Shown here one piece after another: positions 1 through 6,702 of a stretch of 10,569 nucleotides of DNA (position 1 is its first letter; each line of letters starts with the position of its first letter). Location: the NCBI GenBank assembly GCA_019237175.1, contig JAFAHP010000772.1:1-10569 (forward strand), written 5' to 3'. The notes beneath the pieces were generated by a model that was not told the DNA's origin, did not search any database, and worked only from the letters and a program-made list of their open reading frames with translations. The DNA is from Alphaproteobacteria bacterium (GTDB lineage Bacteria > Pseudomonadota > Alphaproteobacteria > ATCC43930 > CGMCC-115725). The position numbers and the translations under genes are program-made.

Positions 1-1405
1 AGGTCAGCTGGCGCGCCGTCATCGTCTCGGTCGCCATCAGCGCCAGCCTCTCCGAGATGCGCGGAAAGGCGGCGAGCGGTTTGCCGAATTGCCGGCGTTC
101 GCGGGCATAGGCAAGGCCGAGTTCGAGCGCGTTCTGCGCCACCCCGATCGCGCGCGCTGCGGTCTGGATGCGGGCGCTCTCGAAGGTCGCCATCAGCTGC
201 TTGAAGCCTTCGCCTTCGACCGCACCGAGCAGCGCGTCGGCCGGTACGGCGAAGCCGTCGAAGGCGATTTCGTACTCTTTCATCCCGCGGTAGCCGAGCA
301 CCGGGATTTCGGTGCCGCTCATGCCTTCTGCCGGAAACGGGTCGGCATCCGACCCGCGCGGCTTTGGCGCCAGGAACATGCTGAGACCGCGATAACCGCG
401 CTCCTGCGCATTGGTGCGGGCGAGCAGCGTCATCAGATCGGAGCGCGCACCGTGGGTGATCCAGGTCTTGGCGCCGTAGATGCGAAAGACATCGCCGTCG
501 CGCACCGCCCGGGTTGCGACCGCGGCGAGGTCCGAACCGGCGCCGGGCTCGGTAAACACCGCCGTCGGCAATACCTCGCCCGCGGCGATCGCCGGCAGCC
601 AGCGGCGCTTTTGCGCGTCGGTGCCGCCCTGCCGGATCAATTCGCCGGCGATTTCCGCGCGCGTGCCGAGCGAGCCGACGCCAAGATAGGCCCGCGACAA
701 CTCCTCGGAGACGATGCACATCGCGGTCTTGCCGAGCCCCAAGCCCCCATGCTCCTCGGGGATCGTCACCCCAAAGGCGCCGATCGCGGCCAATTCCTCG
801 ATCAGCGGCAGCGGGATCAATTCGTCGCGGCGATGCCATTCTTGAGCCAGCGGTGCGACCGCGCGTTGGGCAAAGCGCCGCACCTCTTCGCGCATCATGA
901 CGAGCGCGGCATCGTCGAGACCAATCCGACCAAAGGCGGCCTCTCCATCCGCGGCGATCAGCGAACCGAGCCGCGAGCGGGCGGCCGGCAGCCCCGCCGC
1001 CAGCGCCGCAGCAGCACCACCGCGCAACTCTGCGGTGTCGTTCTCGCCGAGACCGAGCTCGGACGGCCGAGCAAATTCGCTCTGCGCCATCGGGACTCCA
1101 CCCGTTAGTTGGGCGAGATATTCCCCATAGGCGGTCGCGAGGATCAGCGTTTCGCTCTCGCCGAGTTCGCCGGCCCCATCAAGCCGCAGCGCCCAATCGC
1201 GGATCTGGCGTAGTCCCTCGACGGTTGCCGCGATCCAGGCGAGGGCATGGGCGGCAAATTGACGGGCTTCGACGCGAGCCGAGTCAAGGGCGTCAAGCGG
1301 GACGGTCTCGGCGCCGATCGCGGTCTGCGCCGCCGCCAAAAAAGCTTCGGCCGCGCCGAGCGCGCGCCCGGTTTCGGCCAGCAGCGCGCGCCGGTCATCT
1401 GTCAT
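1..1405 (-). CDS. mcd: Acyl-CoA dehydrogenase, long form, likely (2S)-methylsuccinyl-CoA dehydrogenase (3' end cut by window)
   Basis: The minus-strand frame is open from ATG 1405 to the window edge (468 codons; the C-terminus is missing). Residues about 165-468 are a classic acyl-CoA dehydrogenase: the signature TEPGAGSD at about 285-292, then GAKTWITHGARSD, the middle-domain YRGMKEYEIAFDGF, and the C-terminal helical part with SARIQTAARAIGVAQ and RRQFGKPL. Before the usual start lies a helical extension of about 160 residues (start MTDDRRALLAETG, later LAQLTGGVPMAQSE). Such an extension is known for methylsuccinyl-CoA dehydrogenase, which oxidises (2S)-methylsuccinyl-CoA to mesaconyl-CoA with FAD in the ethylmalonyl-CoA pathway and passes electrons to ETF. 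The start is set by a strong AGGAGGT (1415-1421) 9 nt upstream. An internal ATG at 1090 would drop the extension and is less likely. The MCAD-type catalytic Glu would lie beyond the window. Family assignment is firm; the specific substrate rests on remembered architecture. Confidence 0.8.
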   Translation of the reverse strand, partial: MTDDRRALLAETGRALGAAEAFLAAAQTAIGAETVPLDALDSARVEARQFAAHALAWIAATVEGLRQIRDWALRLDGAGELGESETLILATAYGEYLAQLTGGVPMAQSEFARPSELGLGENDTAELRGGAAAALAAGLPAARSRLGSLIAADGEAAFGRIGLDDAALVMMREEVRRFAQRAVAPLAQEWHRRDELIPLPLIEELAAIGAFGVTIPEEHGGLGLGKTAMCIVSEELSRAYLGVGSLGTRAEIAGELIRQGGTDAQKRRWLPAIAAGEVLPTAVFTEPGAGSDLAAVATRAVRDGDVFRIYGAKTWITHGARSDLMTLLARTNAQERGYRGLSMFLAPKPRGSDADPFPAEGMSGTEIPVLGYRGMKEYEIAFDGFAVPADALLGAVEGEGFKQLMATFESARIQTAARAIGVAQNALELGLAYARERRQFGKPLAAFPRISERLALMATETMTARQLT

Positions 1406-1753
1406 CTTCGGCACACCTCCTGTGCACGTAGTGCAGCAGCCGGATCAGCGCCGCGACCGCGCCATTGACAACGACGGTTTCGAAGCCGATCGCCCCGATG
1501 ATCCATCGCAGGATCTCGGCCCTGGCTTCCACCAGCTCAGCTTTTGGTTCGGCGCGGATCTGGCCGGGCCGCAGGTCCAGATATTCACGGTTGACCATGC
1601 TCGCTGTAGCCGTCTCAGGGCGGCTGCCACACCCGTCGCCGGCTGGGGCGCCAGATCGGCTGCTTCGAGCCGATCTGCATCCTCGGGCCTAAAGAAGGCA
1701 CCGCCCGTGCACTTGGTAAGCCCGAGGATCAGCGTGTCAAAAGCGACAGTCAT
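1395..1753 (-). pseudogene. Frameshifted DUF1640-like coiled-coil/membrane protein
   Basis: Two adjacent minus-strand frames together resemble one small DUF1640-type protein (N-terminal FDTL segment, coiled coil, one C-terminal membrane helix). The first, from ATG 1753, reads MTVAFDTLILGLTK and continues through an acidic helix-like stretch. The second frame carries MVNREYLDLR, then a charged coiled coil (KAELVEARAEIL) and a hydrophobic helix, IIGAIGFETVVVNGAVAALI, ending at TGA 1395-1397. The frames differ by one register, and the switch falls within about 1600-1680. No good ribosome site precedes ATG 1753. The 3' end overlaps the start of the mcd-like gene by 11 bp, and the mcd ribosome site lies inside this gene. 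A sequencing error cannot be excluded, nor can translation of the 3' part alone. Family recognition is from memory of the typical pattern, so moderate. Confidence 0.6.
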
Positions 1754-1787
1754 GCCAGAATTTGGATACCAGATCGTAGCAATACCA

Positions 1788-1799
1788 CTTCCGCGGAAG
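1788..1799. repeat. 12-bp perfect palindrome upstream of the DUF1640-like pseudogene
   Basis: CTTCCGCGGAAG is a perfect 12-bp palindrome, 35 bp upstream of ATG 1753 on the minus strand. It sits in the 115 bp gap between the lipoprotein gene and the pseudogene. It could be an operator half-site pair, but nothing else supports a role. Confidence 0.3.
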
Positions 1800-1868
1800 C
1801 TTCACGCCAAATGAGCACCCCAGCGGTCGTTGCCGACGGTGAGCTTTCGGCCGTGACCGGGAGCCGGT

Positions 1869-2087
1869 CTAATCTTGCGGCAGCCCGTAGTGGGTGGGAA
1901 GGGTGGTTGGCAGGTTCGGATCCTGCACCTTCTGGGCCTCGGGTCGGGCCATATTCACCGAAGAGATATCATCGGGGATGGCGTTCAAATTCTGGATGTT
2001 GCTGGCGCGCTCGGGCGCACCGATGCTGCATCCGCCGGCGACAACGAGCGTCGACACAAGAACGACACCGAGGCGCGTCAGGGACAT
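1869..2087 (-). CDS. Small putative lipoprotein / exported protein, 72 aa
   Basis: The protein starts MSLTRLGVVLVSTLVVAGGC, a short basic N-terminus plus hydrophobic helix ending at a Cys. VAGGC is a relaxed lipobox (Ala at -3 rather than Leu/Ile/Val), so lipidation is likely but not certain. The mature part, about 50 residues, is polar and Pro/Asn-rich (NLNAIPDDISSVNMARP) and ends HYGLPQD, with no recognisable domain. The start is ATG 2087, preceded by GGAGAG at a suitable distance; an in-frame TTG at 2090 is the alternative. It points the same way as the pseudogene and mcd-like gene but is 115 bp from the former, so a shared transcript is uncertain. Function is unknown; an inner- or outer-membrane anchored location is inferred from the signal sequence only. 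Confidence 0.7.
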   Translation of the reverse strand: MSLTRLGVVLVSTLVVAGGCSIGAPERASNIQNLNAIPDDISSVNMARPEAQKVQDPNLPTTLPTHYGLPQD

Positions 2088-2481
2088 CAATCTCTCCGTT
2101 CAATGGGAGAACGTGTACGCCATTGACAATAGAACCACCGCCAGGGCGGGCGACGCCAGCGATATATGGAAGTCTTTTCTGTCGTCACCCTGCCTTCGGC
2201 GCTTCGCAGGCTCTCTAGAGCGAACGGCTGCTTCGCGGCAGGTGTCCCTCGCCGCATCGTCTTGTTGCGGTGAGCAAGACGAGAACCTGTTTGCGATCTG
2301 CTAATTACAGGACGCAGCGTTTCGCACCGGGCTAAGTTGACGCGCCTGCCGACGAGGAATAGAACTGCCGCCGTGGCCCCGGTGACGACAGACGGCCGGC
2401 ACAGCCGGCGAATTACGGTCCCGAACCCCGGAGGGGTTCGGGTCTGCTCGATTCGCCTTAGCTTTGCCGAGGATGACCGCC
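2088..2481. other. Intergenic region between divergent genes, no convincing CDS
   Basis: About 390 bp separate the lipoprotein (minus) from the ACT-domain gene (plus), so promoters for both should lie here. Several open frames cross it on both strands, but none shows a family motif, a good ribosome site or clean codon bias. One minus-strand frame ends in a short hydrophobic segment followed by a stop at about 2102; I did not accept it as a gene. The only clear structures are the small inverted repeat at 2395-2410 (GCCGGC, 4-nt loop) and the larger hairpin at 2421-2443. I cannot name a sigma-70 type promoter with confidence. Confidence 0.6.
2421..2443. repeat. Perfect 10-bp inverted repeat with 3-nt loop
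   Basis: CCCGAACCCC, loop GGA, GGGGTTCGGG form a perfect hairpin 39 bp upstream of the ACT-domain gene start. There is no T-run on either side, so it is not a standard intrinsic terminator. In the leader of an ACT-domain gene it could be a regulatory RNA structure or an operator; that is inference. A smaller hairpin (2395-2410) lies just upstream. Confidence 0.55.
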
Positions 2482-2778
2482 ATGTCGTCAGTTGCCGCGA
2501 ATGCGGCTGATACCAAACTTTCTGAAGCCGCTTTCTTTTTCGTTCACGCCCGCGCCGAGCCGGGAGTGATGCCACGGATTTTGGAGCTCTTTGCCAAGCG
2601 CGGTCTCGTGCCGTCGTGTTGGCACAGCGCGGTTTGTGGGGCCGACCGATCGCGCTTGGCGATCGAGATCGAGATGAACGGGCTCGACCCCGACATCACC
2701 GAATACATCGCGGCTTGCCTGCGGCAAATCGTCTCTGTTCAGACGGTGTTGACGATGTGCCGGGATCGTAGCCGCTGA
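2482..2778 (+). CDS. Small ACT-domain protein (acetolactate synthase small-subunit-like), 98 aa
   Basis: After a polar N-terminus of about 15 residues, residues 17-92 read as one ACT-like fold: a first strand AAFFFVHARAEPG, a helix VMPRILELFAKRGLVP, a second strand region with Cys and Trp, a third strand RLAIEIEMNGLD, then a helix ending LRQIVSVQTVL. The helix and the ending LRQI..V..VL resemble stand-alone alphaproteobacterial ACT proteins related to IlvN/IlvH regulatory subunits. ACT domains usually bind amino acids or regulate an enzyme partner, but no acetolactate synthase large subunit is in view, so ligand and partner are unknown. The start at ATG 2482 is backed by GAGG at 2469-2472, 9 nt upstream; ATG 2473 and TTG 2464 are in-frame alternatives. 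A Nudix gene follows 40 bp downstream on the same strand and may be co-transcribed. Confidence 0.75.
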   Translation: MSSVAANAADTKLSEAAFFFVHARAEPGVMPRILELFAKRGLVPSCWHSAVCGADRSRLAIEIEMNGLDPDITEYIAACLRQIVSVQTVLTMCRDRSR

Positions 2779-2803
2779 TCGGCGGGTTCTCTAAGCGCCG
2801 ATC
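2777..2803. repeat. 8-bp inverted repeat between the ACT and Nudix genes
   Basis: GATCGGCG (2777-2784) and CGCCGATC (2796-2803) can pair across an 11-nt loop. The left arm begins inside the ACT gene stop codon and the right arm ends directly before the GGAGAG ribosome site of the Nudix gene. It is too weak and T-poor for a clear terminator; it could modulate Nudix translation. Confidence 0.4.
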
Positions 2804-2818
2804 GGAGAGTGGGCAGCT

Positions 2819-3670
2819 GTGTCGTTTCTCGATCATATCCGGCGGTGCAACAATTACGACCCGGCACGTGTGGCGCCGCTATTTGCTGCAGCCGAGCGGA
2901 TCGGGTTGGTGCGCCGCGACAATGCCGAGGCGCTGCGGAATTTCCCTGATGTATTCCGGGTTGCCGACGACAAGGTGGAGCTCGTGGCGCGGGGTGACGC
3001 CCGCGCGGTCAGCCGTGCGGTCGACCAGGTTGTCGACGCGCTGGTCAACGAGAAGCAAATCCCGAAGACGCGAAGCGAGACTTTCGACGTCACCATACGC
3101 TGGGGTGCCGAGCCGATCTTTCGCCTCGACCGGGGTGCCGTGCCGTTTTTCGGAACGCGAGCCTATGGCGTTCATCTGAACGGCTACCGCCGGGACGGGA
3201 CGGAGCTCTTAACTTGGGTCGGCCGGCGCGCCGCCAATAAGAGCGTTGCGCCCAACAAGCTCGACAATATCGTTGCCGGCGGGATCGGCAATGGCCACGG
3301 CTTAGCCGACACCCTCCGCAAAGAGGCCGACGAGGAGGCAATGATCCCGCCGGCCCTGATCGCGCGCGCGGTTCCGGCCGGCGCGGTATCCTATCGGATG
3401 GAAACGGCACTCGGCATCCGCGACGATGTATTGTTTGTCTATGATCTCGAAGTGCCGGCCGATTTCGTGCCGAAAAATCAAGATGGCGAATTCTCCGATT
3501 TCCTGCTGATGCCGGTATCGGCGGTGCTCGAACGCATCCGCACCAGCGACGACTTCAAATTCAACGTCAATCTCGTGATCCTCGATTTCGCCGTGCGGCA
3601 CGGCGCTCTGCCGCCGGATGACCCGGAATTTCTCGACGTCGCGACCGGCCTGCATCGCCCGCTCGACTAA
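2819..3670 (+). CDS. Nudix hydrolase with DUF4743-like N-terminal region, 283 aa
   Basis: The N-terminal 110 residues (FLDHIRRCNNYDP onward) match the DUF4743-type region found before Nudix domains in proteins related to the Nudix part of fungal thiamine pyrophosphokinase Tnr3. The Nudix fold follows from about 112 (TRAYGVHLNGY). The Nudix box lies at residues 154-176: G154, then KEADEE (168-173) holding the metal-binding glutamates in place of REUxEE. The first box Glu is His160 and the usual Gly is Met175, so the box is atypical. LDNIVAGGI just before it is family-like. Proteins of this type are thought to hydrolyse diphosphate substrates such as oxidised thiamine diphosphates or other nucleoside-X diphosphates; the true substrate is unknown. 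It starts at GTG 2819 with GGAGAG at 2804-2809 upstream, 40 bp after the ACT gene. It is probably cytosolic, with no signal peptide. Confidence 0.85.
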   Translation: MSFLDHIRRCNNYDPARVAPLFAAAERIGLVRRDNAEALRNFPDVFRVADDKVELVARGDARAVSRAVDQVVDALVNEKQIPKTRSETFDVTIRWGAEPIFRLDRGAVPFFGTRAYGVHLNGYRRDGTELLTWVGRRAANKSVAPNKLDNIVAGGIGNGHGLADTLRKEADEEAMIPPALIARAVPAGAVSYRMETALGIRDDVLFVYDLEVPADFVPKNQDGEFSDFLLMPVSAVLERIRTSDDFKFNVNLVILDFAVRHGALPPDDPEFLDVATGLHRPLD

Positions 3671-3957
3671 ATAGCGTCACCCAGTTGCTTTCCCAGCCTA
3701 GGAGGCGTGGAGCGGATGAAACCCGCCGCCCAGCCGCCGATATCGACGACGGATTTGCCCTGCTCGGATCCCATTCTTTCTAATTGTCCCCGGTCAGCGG
3801 CGCGTCGGCTCTGCCAAGCTCGCGCCGGCGCAGAGGAATGAATCCACGCGCGATTGGTCCGGTTGTGGCAATAAGATATCGTCCGGGGAAGCCTCTGGGC
3901 TAAGACAAAACCTGCAGCACAGCCGCGAGAACCCCGATCGGCGTGGAGGCAATGGGT
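3671..3957. other. Intergenic region upstream of the hybrid kinase
   Basis: This 287 bp stretch should hold the Nudix 3' end and the kinase promoter. I see no hairpin with a T-run and no reliable -35/-10 pair. A 41-codon plus-strand frame (3716-3841, start MKPAAQPPISTT) follows an AGGAGG at 3700-3705 but shows no recognisable domain and has a Cys/Arg-rich tail; it is not called as a gene. The kinase ribosome site GGAGG is at 3945-3949. Confidence 0.5.
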
Positions 3958-6222
3958 ATGGATCGCACGTTGCCGAAGGCGCGCGGGCCGTCGAAGGGCT
4001 TGTGGGCGGGCCTGGCGCTGATTGGCGCACCGGCTCTGATCGTGCTTGGGATCGAACTCTATCAGGTCGCGCGAAACGTCCCCGAGCTCAGACGCAGCCA
4101 GGTGCTTGTTGCCCACACAATCGAAGTCTTTGCGAACGCCCACGCGCTCGAGCGCGCCATCGGGGACGCCGAGCGGCACGAGCGCCGCTTTGTGATTACC
4201 GGAAACCCGGCCCACCTCACGCTTTACGAGAGCGGCGTCAGGGAGATCCCCGAGATCTTTTCCAGGCTCAAAGCTCTTACCGCCGACAACCCCGAACAGC
4301 AGCACCGCTGGCCTATTCTCGAACGGCAAATCGATATCAAGCTCGACGAGATGAAGCGGGTAATCGATGCGCGCCGCACCGAAGGCTTTGATGCGGCTCG
4401 GCGGATCGAGGAGACGAATATTGGCGCCCAATCGATGCGCGCGATTAGCCAAATCATTGCTGCCGCCGAAGCGGCTGAGAGCAGTCTCTTGGCCGACCGA
4501 GAAACGTTCGGTTACGAAGCCCAGCGTACGACGGCGATCGTAAGCGTGATCGGGGCAGGGTTCGCCCTGATCATTATCATGGTCGGCAGTCTGGTTGTCT
4601 CCGGCAACTTCCGCCGGATCTCGAGATCAGAAAAAGCGCTGGGTGAAAGCGAAGCGAAGTTTCGCGGCCTGCTGGAATCAGCGCCCGACGCGATGGTCGT
4701 TGTGAACTCGCAAGGGGCCATCGTTCTGGTTAATTCCCAGACCGAACGAGTGTTTGGTTACTCCCGAAGCGAACTGGTCGGCAGAACGGTGGAAATTCTG
4801 ATCCCGCCGAACCTGGCAGAGCGGCACGCGCACCACCGCTCTGAGTTTCTGTCCAATCCGTACGCGCGGCCCATGGGGGCAGGGCTTGAGCTGTTTGGCA
4901 GGCGCAAGGATGGAAGCGAGTTTCCGGTCGAGATAAGTCTCAGTCCCAGTCAGACGGCCGAAGGTCTTCTGGTGACGAGCGCTATCCGCGACATCAGTGA
5001 TCGCAAGCGGGCCGAGGCGGCACTGGCGCGCGAAAGAGAAGAGCGGGAACGAGCCGAGGAGATCCTGCGGCAAGCCCAGAAGATGGATGTGCTAGGCCAG
5101 CTTACCGGCGGTGTCGCCCATGACTTCAACAATATGCTGGGCGTTATCGTCGGAAATCTCGAAATCCTAGAGCGGCGTCTGCAGACTGAGGACCCAAAGA
5201 TCCTCGGTCCCATTCAAGCGGCCTCGCATGCGGCGGAGCGGAGCGCAGCATTGACGCACGGACTGCTGGCGTTTTCACGTCAGCAGCCGCTCGAGCCCAA
5301 ACCGATCGACGCGAACCGGCTGGTCAACGGCATGTCGGGGCTTTTCAGTCGAACCCTCGGCGAGAGCATCGAAATCGAGACCGTGCTTGCCGCGGGATTG
5401 TGGACGATCTCGGCCGACATCAACCAACTCGAAAGCGCGTTGATGAACTTGGCGGTCAACGCTCGGGATGCCATGCCGAGTGGCGGCAAGCTCACGATCG
5501 AAACCGCCAACACTTACCTCGATGAGGCGTACAGCAAAGTCCACGCGGAGGTTACGCCGGGCCAGTACGTGATGATCGCCGTAACGGATACCGGTGCCGG
5601 CATGTCGGAGGAGACCATCGAAAAGGCATTCGAGCCCTTTTTCACGACCAAGGAGCCGGGACACGGGACTGGTCTTGGCCTCGCCCAGGTTTATGGCTTA
5701 ATCAAACAATCGGCCGGTCATATCAAAATTTATAGCGAATCAGGCCAAGGGACGACGGTGAAGCTATACCTCCCTCGCTCTTCGGCGCCGAACGTGTACA
5801 TCCGGGAACAGAGCACCGTGACGCCGGTTTCAGCGCAATCGCGATCGGAAACAATACTTATCGTCGAAGACAATGACCTATTACTGGAATCCTTCAAGGT
5901 CATGCTGCAAGAACACGGGTATCGGGTGCTGGCGGCGGGCAATGCGGCCGTTGCATTGCAGTTGCTCGACGCAAATGAGAATGTCCATCTGCTCTTTACC
6001 GACATTGGGCTCCCCGGCGGAATGGATGGGCGGCAACTCGCCGAGGAAGCGCGGCGGCGGCGCCCAAATCTCATCGTGCTGTTCACAACGGGCTACACGC
6101 GGAACGCGATCATCCACCAGGGCAGGCTTGATCTTGGTGTTGAATTTATTGGAAAGCCGTTTACCCATGCCATCCTCGTTGCCAAGATTCAGCGCTTGCT
6201 GGCCCCGGAGGTTGGCAACTGA
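3958..6222 (+). CDS. Hybrid sensor histidine kinase: CHASE3-PAS-HisKA-HATPase-receiver, 754 aa
   Basis: Membrane-bound hybrid kinase. TM1 is at about 16-36, a periplasmic helical CHASE3 sensor at about 45-188 (ERHERRFVITGNPAHL is typical), and TM2 at about 191-216. A PAS domain spans about 232-348 (SAPDAMVVVNSQGAI, FGYSRSELVG), then a coiled coil, then the H-box GGVAHDFNNML with phospho-acceptor His388. The ATPase lobe has the N box NLAVNARDAM (Asn502), the G1 box DTGAGM (Asp544) and the G2 box GTGLGL. A C-terminal receiver (about 632-750) has VEDND, phospho-acceptor Asp682 in FTDIGLPGGMDG, and Lys733. All catalytic residues are present, so it should autophosphorylate and pass phosphate to its own receiver or another. 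The start is ATG 3958, 8 nt after GGAGG 3945-3949; ATG 3952 and GTG 3943 are too close to or within that site. Its 3' end overlaps the convergent receiver gene by 34 bp. The signal is unknown. Confidence 0.95.
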   Translation: MDRTLPKARGPSKGLWAGLALIGAPALIVLGIELYQVARNVPELRRSQVLVAHTIEVFANAHALERAIGDAERHERRFVITGNPAHLTLYESGVREIPEIFSRLKALTADNPEQQHRWPILERQIDIKLDEMKRVIDARRTEGFDAARRIEETNIGAQSMRAISQIIAAAEAAESSLLADRETFGYEAQRTTAIVSVIGAGFALIIIMVGSLVVSGNFRRISRSEKALGESEAKFRGLLESAPDAMVVVNSQGAIVLVNSQTERVFGYSRSELVGRTVEILIPPNLAERHAHHRSEFLSNPYARPMGAGLELFGRRKDGSEFPVEISLSPSQTAEGLLVTSAIRDISDRKRAEAALAREREERERAEEILRQAQKMDVLGQLTGGVAHDFNNMLGVIVGNLEILERRLQTEDPKILGPIQAASHAAERSAALTHGLLAFSRQQPLEPKPIDANRLVNGMSGLFSRTLGESIEIETVLAAGLWTISADINQLESALMNLAVNARDAMPSGGKLTIETANTYLDEAYSKVHAEVTPGQYVMIAVTDTGAGMSEETIEKAFEPFFTTKEPGHGTGLGLAQVYGLIKQSAGHIKIYSESGQGTTVKLYLPRSSAPNVYIREQSTVTPVSAQSRSETILIVEDNDLLLESFKVMLQEHGYRVLAAGNAAVALQLLDANENVHLLFTDIGLPGGMDGRQLAEEARRRRPNLIVLFTTGYTRNAIIHQGRLDLGVEFIGKPFTHAILVAKIQRLLAPEVGN

Positions 6223-6647
6223 CCCATGTCGGCGGAGGGTTCGATGAGGCGGCTGATGCGACCCGCCAGGTCGTATTGCCGGTAGGGCTTGGGTAGAAAC
6301 CTTTCGTCTCCGACGAGTTGAACCGCGGCCCGCTGCACGAGATCCCCATAGCCCGAGGTGAGCATCACCGGTATGTCGGGGCTTCGCTGGCGCAGCCAGC
6401 GGGCAAGCGCCAGGCCATCCGCCGGTCCGGACAGACACACGTCGCTGAAAACCAAGCCGATCGGCTTACCTGAACTCAGTTCAGATATCGCCTCGACGGC
6501 GGTCGATGCTTCGATAACCGTGTAACCCGACAAGTTCAGATATCCCGCGGTGGTATGGCGCAGTAGAGACTCATCCTCGACCAGAAGAATAACCGGACGC
6601 CGGGCCCCTGCTCTCGCCGCGCCTTTAAAGCCAGTTTCGCTCTTCAT
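6189..6647 (-). CDS. Single-domain response regulator (stand-alone receiver), 152 aa
   Basis: A CheY-like receiver with no output domain. Residues 18-135 show VILLVEDES (acidic pair Glu24, Asp25), LVFSDVCLSGPADG with phospho-acceptor Asp69, the switch residue Thr97 in MLTSGYG, and Lys120 in LPKPY. About 17 residues precede the domain and a 15-residue polar tail follows. Such proteins act as phosphate relays or by protein contact. It converges with the hybrid kinase, overlapping its 3' end by 34 bp, which makes it a plausible partner or phosphate sink for that kinase. The start is ATG 6647 (MKSETGFKG); no good ribosome site precedes it, but the upstream frame looks noncoding. A dyad matching the EcfG promoter pattern ends 7 bp before the start codon, so the transcript may have almost no leader. 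Confidence 0.9.
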   Translation of the reverse strand: MKSETGFKGAARAGARRPVILLVEDESLLRHTTAGYLNLSGYTVIEASTAVEAISELSSGKPIGLVFSDVCLSGPADGLALARWLRQRSPDIPVMLTSGYGDLVQRAAVQLVGDERFLPKPYRQYDLAGRISRLIEPSADMGQLPTSGASKR

Positions 6648-6653
6648 ACGAAT

Positions 6654-6680
6654 GGAACACGAGGGCGGGATTCGCGTTCC
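6654..6680. promoter_or_regulatory. Dyad matching the EcfG (general stress sigma) promoter pattern on both strands
   Basis: The plus strand reads GGAAC-N16-CGTT (GGAAC 6654-6658, CGTT 6675-6678), which fits the alphaproteobacterial EcfG/RpoE2 consensus. Because the site is a near-palindrome (9-bp arms GGAACACGA and TCGCGTTCC, one mismatch, 9-nt centre), the minus strand reads GGAAC-N16-TGTT, also fitting the looser GGAAC-N18-TT form. The minus copy would start transcription almost at the receiver gene start (6647). The plus copy would serve the gene at 6928, about 250 bp away. Alternatively the dyad is a repressor operator or an RNA hairpin. This is a motif match only. Confidence 0.4.
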
Positions 6681-6702
6681 TGACCGACGGCAAGCTCGGT
6701 TT

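Noticed and set aside
89..1108. Long plus-strand open frame of 339 codons
   Set aside because: It is antisense to the acyl-CoA dehydrogenase, whose minus frame carries clear family motifs; the plus protein is Arg/Gly/His-rich with no domain.
1090..1405. ATG 1090 as start of an ordinary-length acyl-CoA dehydrogenase
   Set aside because: The frame continues upstream to ATG 1405 with a strong AGGAGGT, and the extension itself looks coding and family-typical.
2102..2250. Short minus-strand frame ending in a hydrophobic segment (SLASPALAVVLLSMAYTFSH)
   Set aside because: No start codon with a ribosome site and no conserved feature; probably chance in GC-rich intergenic DNA.
2087..2575. Minus-strand open frame of 162 codons
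   Set aside because: It is Arg/Trp-rich, lacks motifs, and overlaps both the ACT gene in antisense and the lipoprotein start.
3716..3841. 41-codon plus-strand frame after AGGAGG
   Set aside because: The ribosome-like site is suggestive, but the peptide has no recognisable feature and an odd Cys/Arg tail.
3667..4452. Minus-strand open frame of 261 codons
   Set aside because: Mostly antisense to the hybrid kinase N-terminus; no domain seen.
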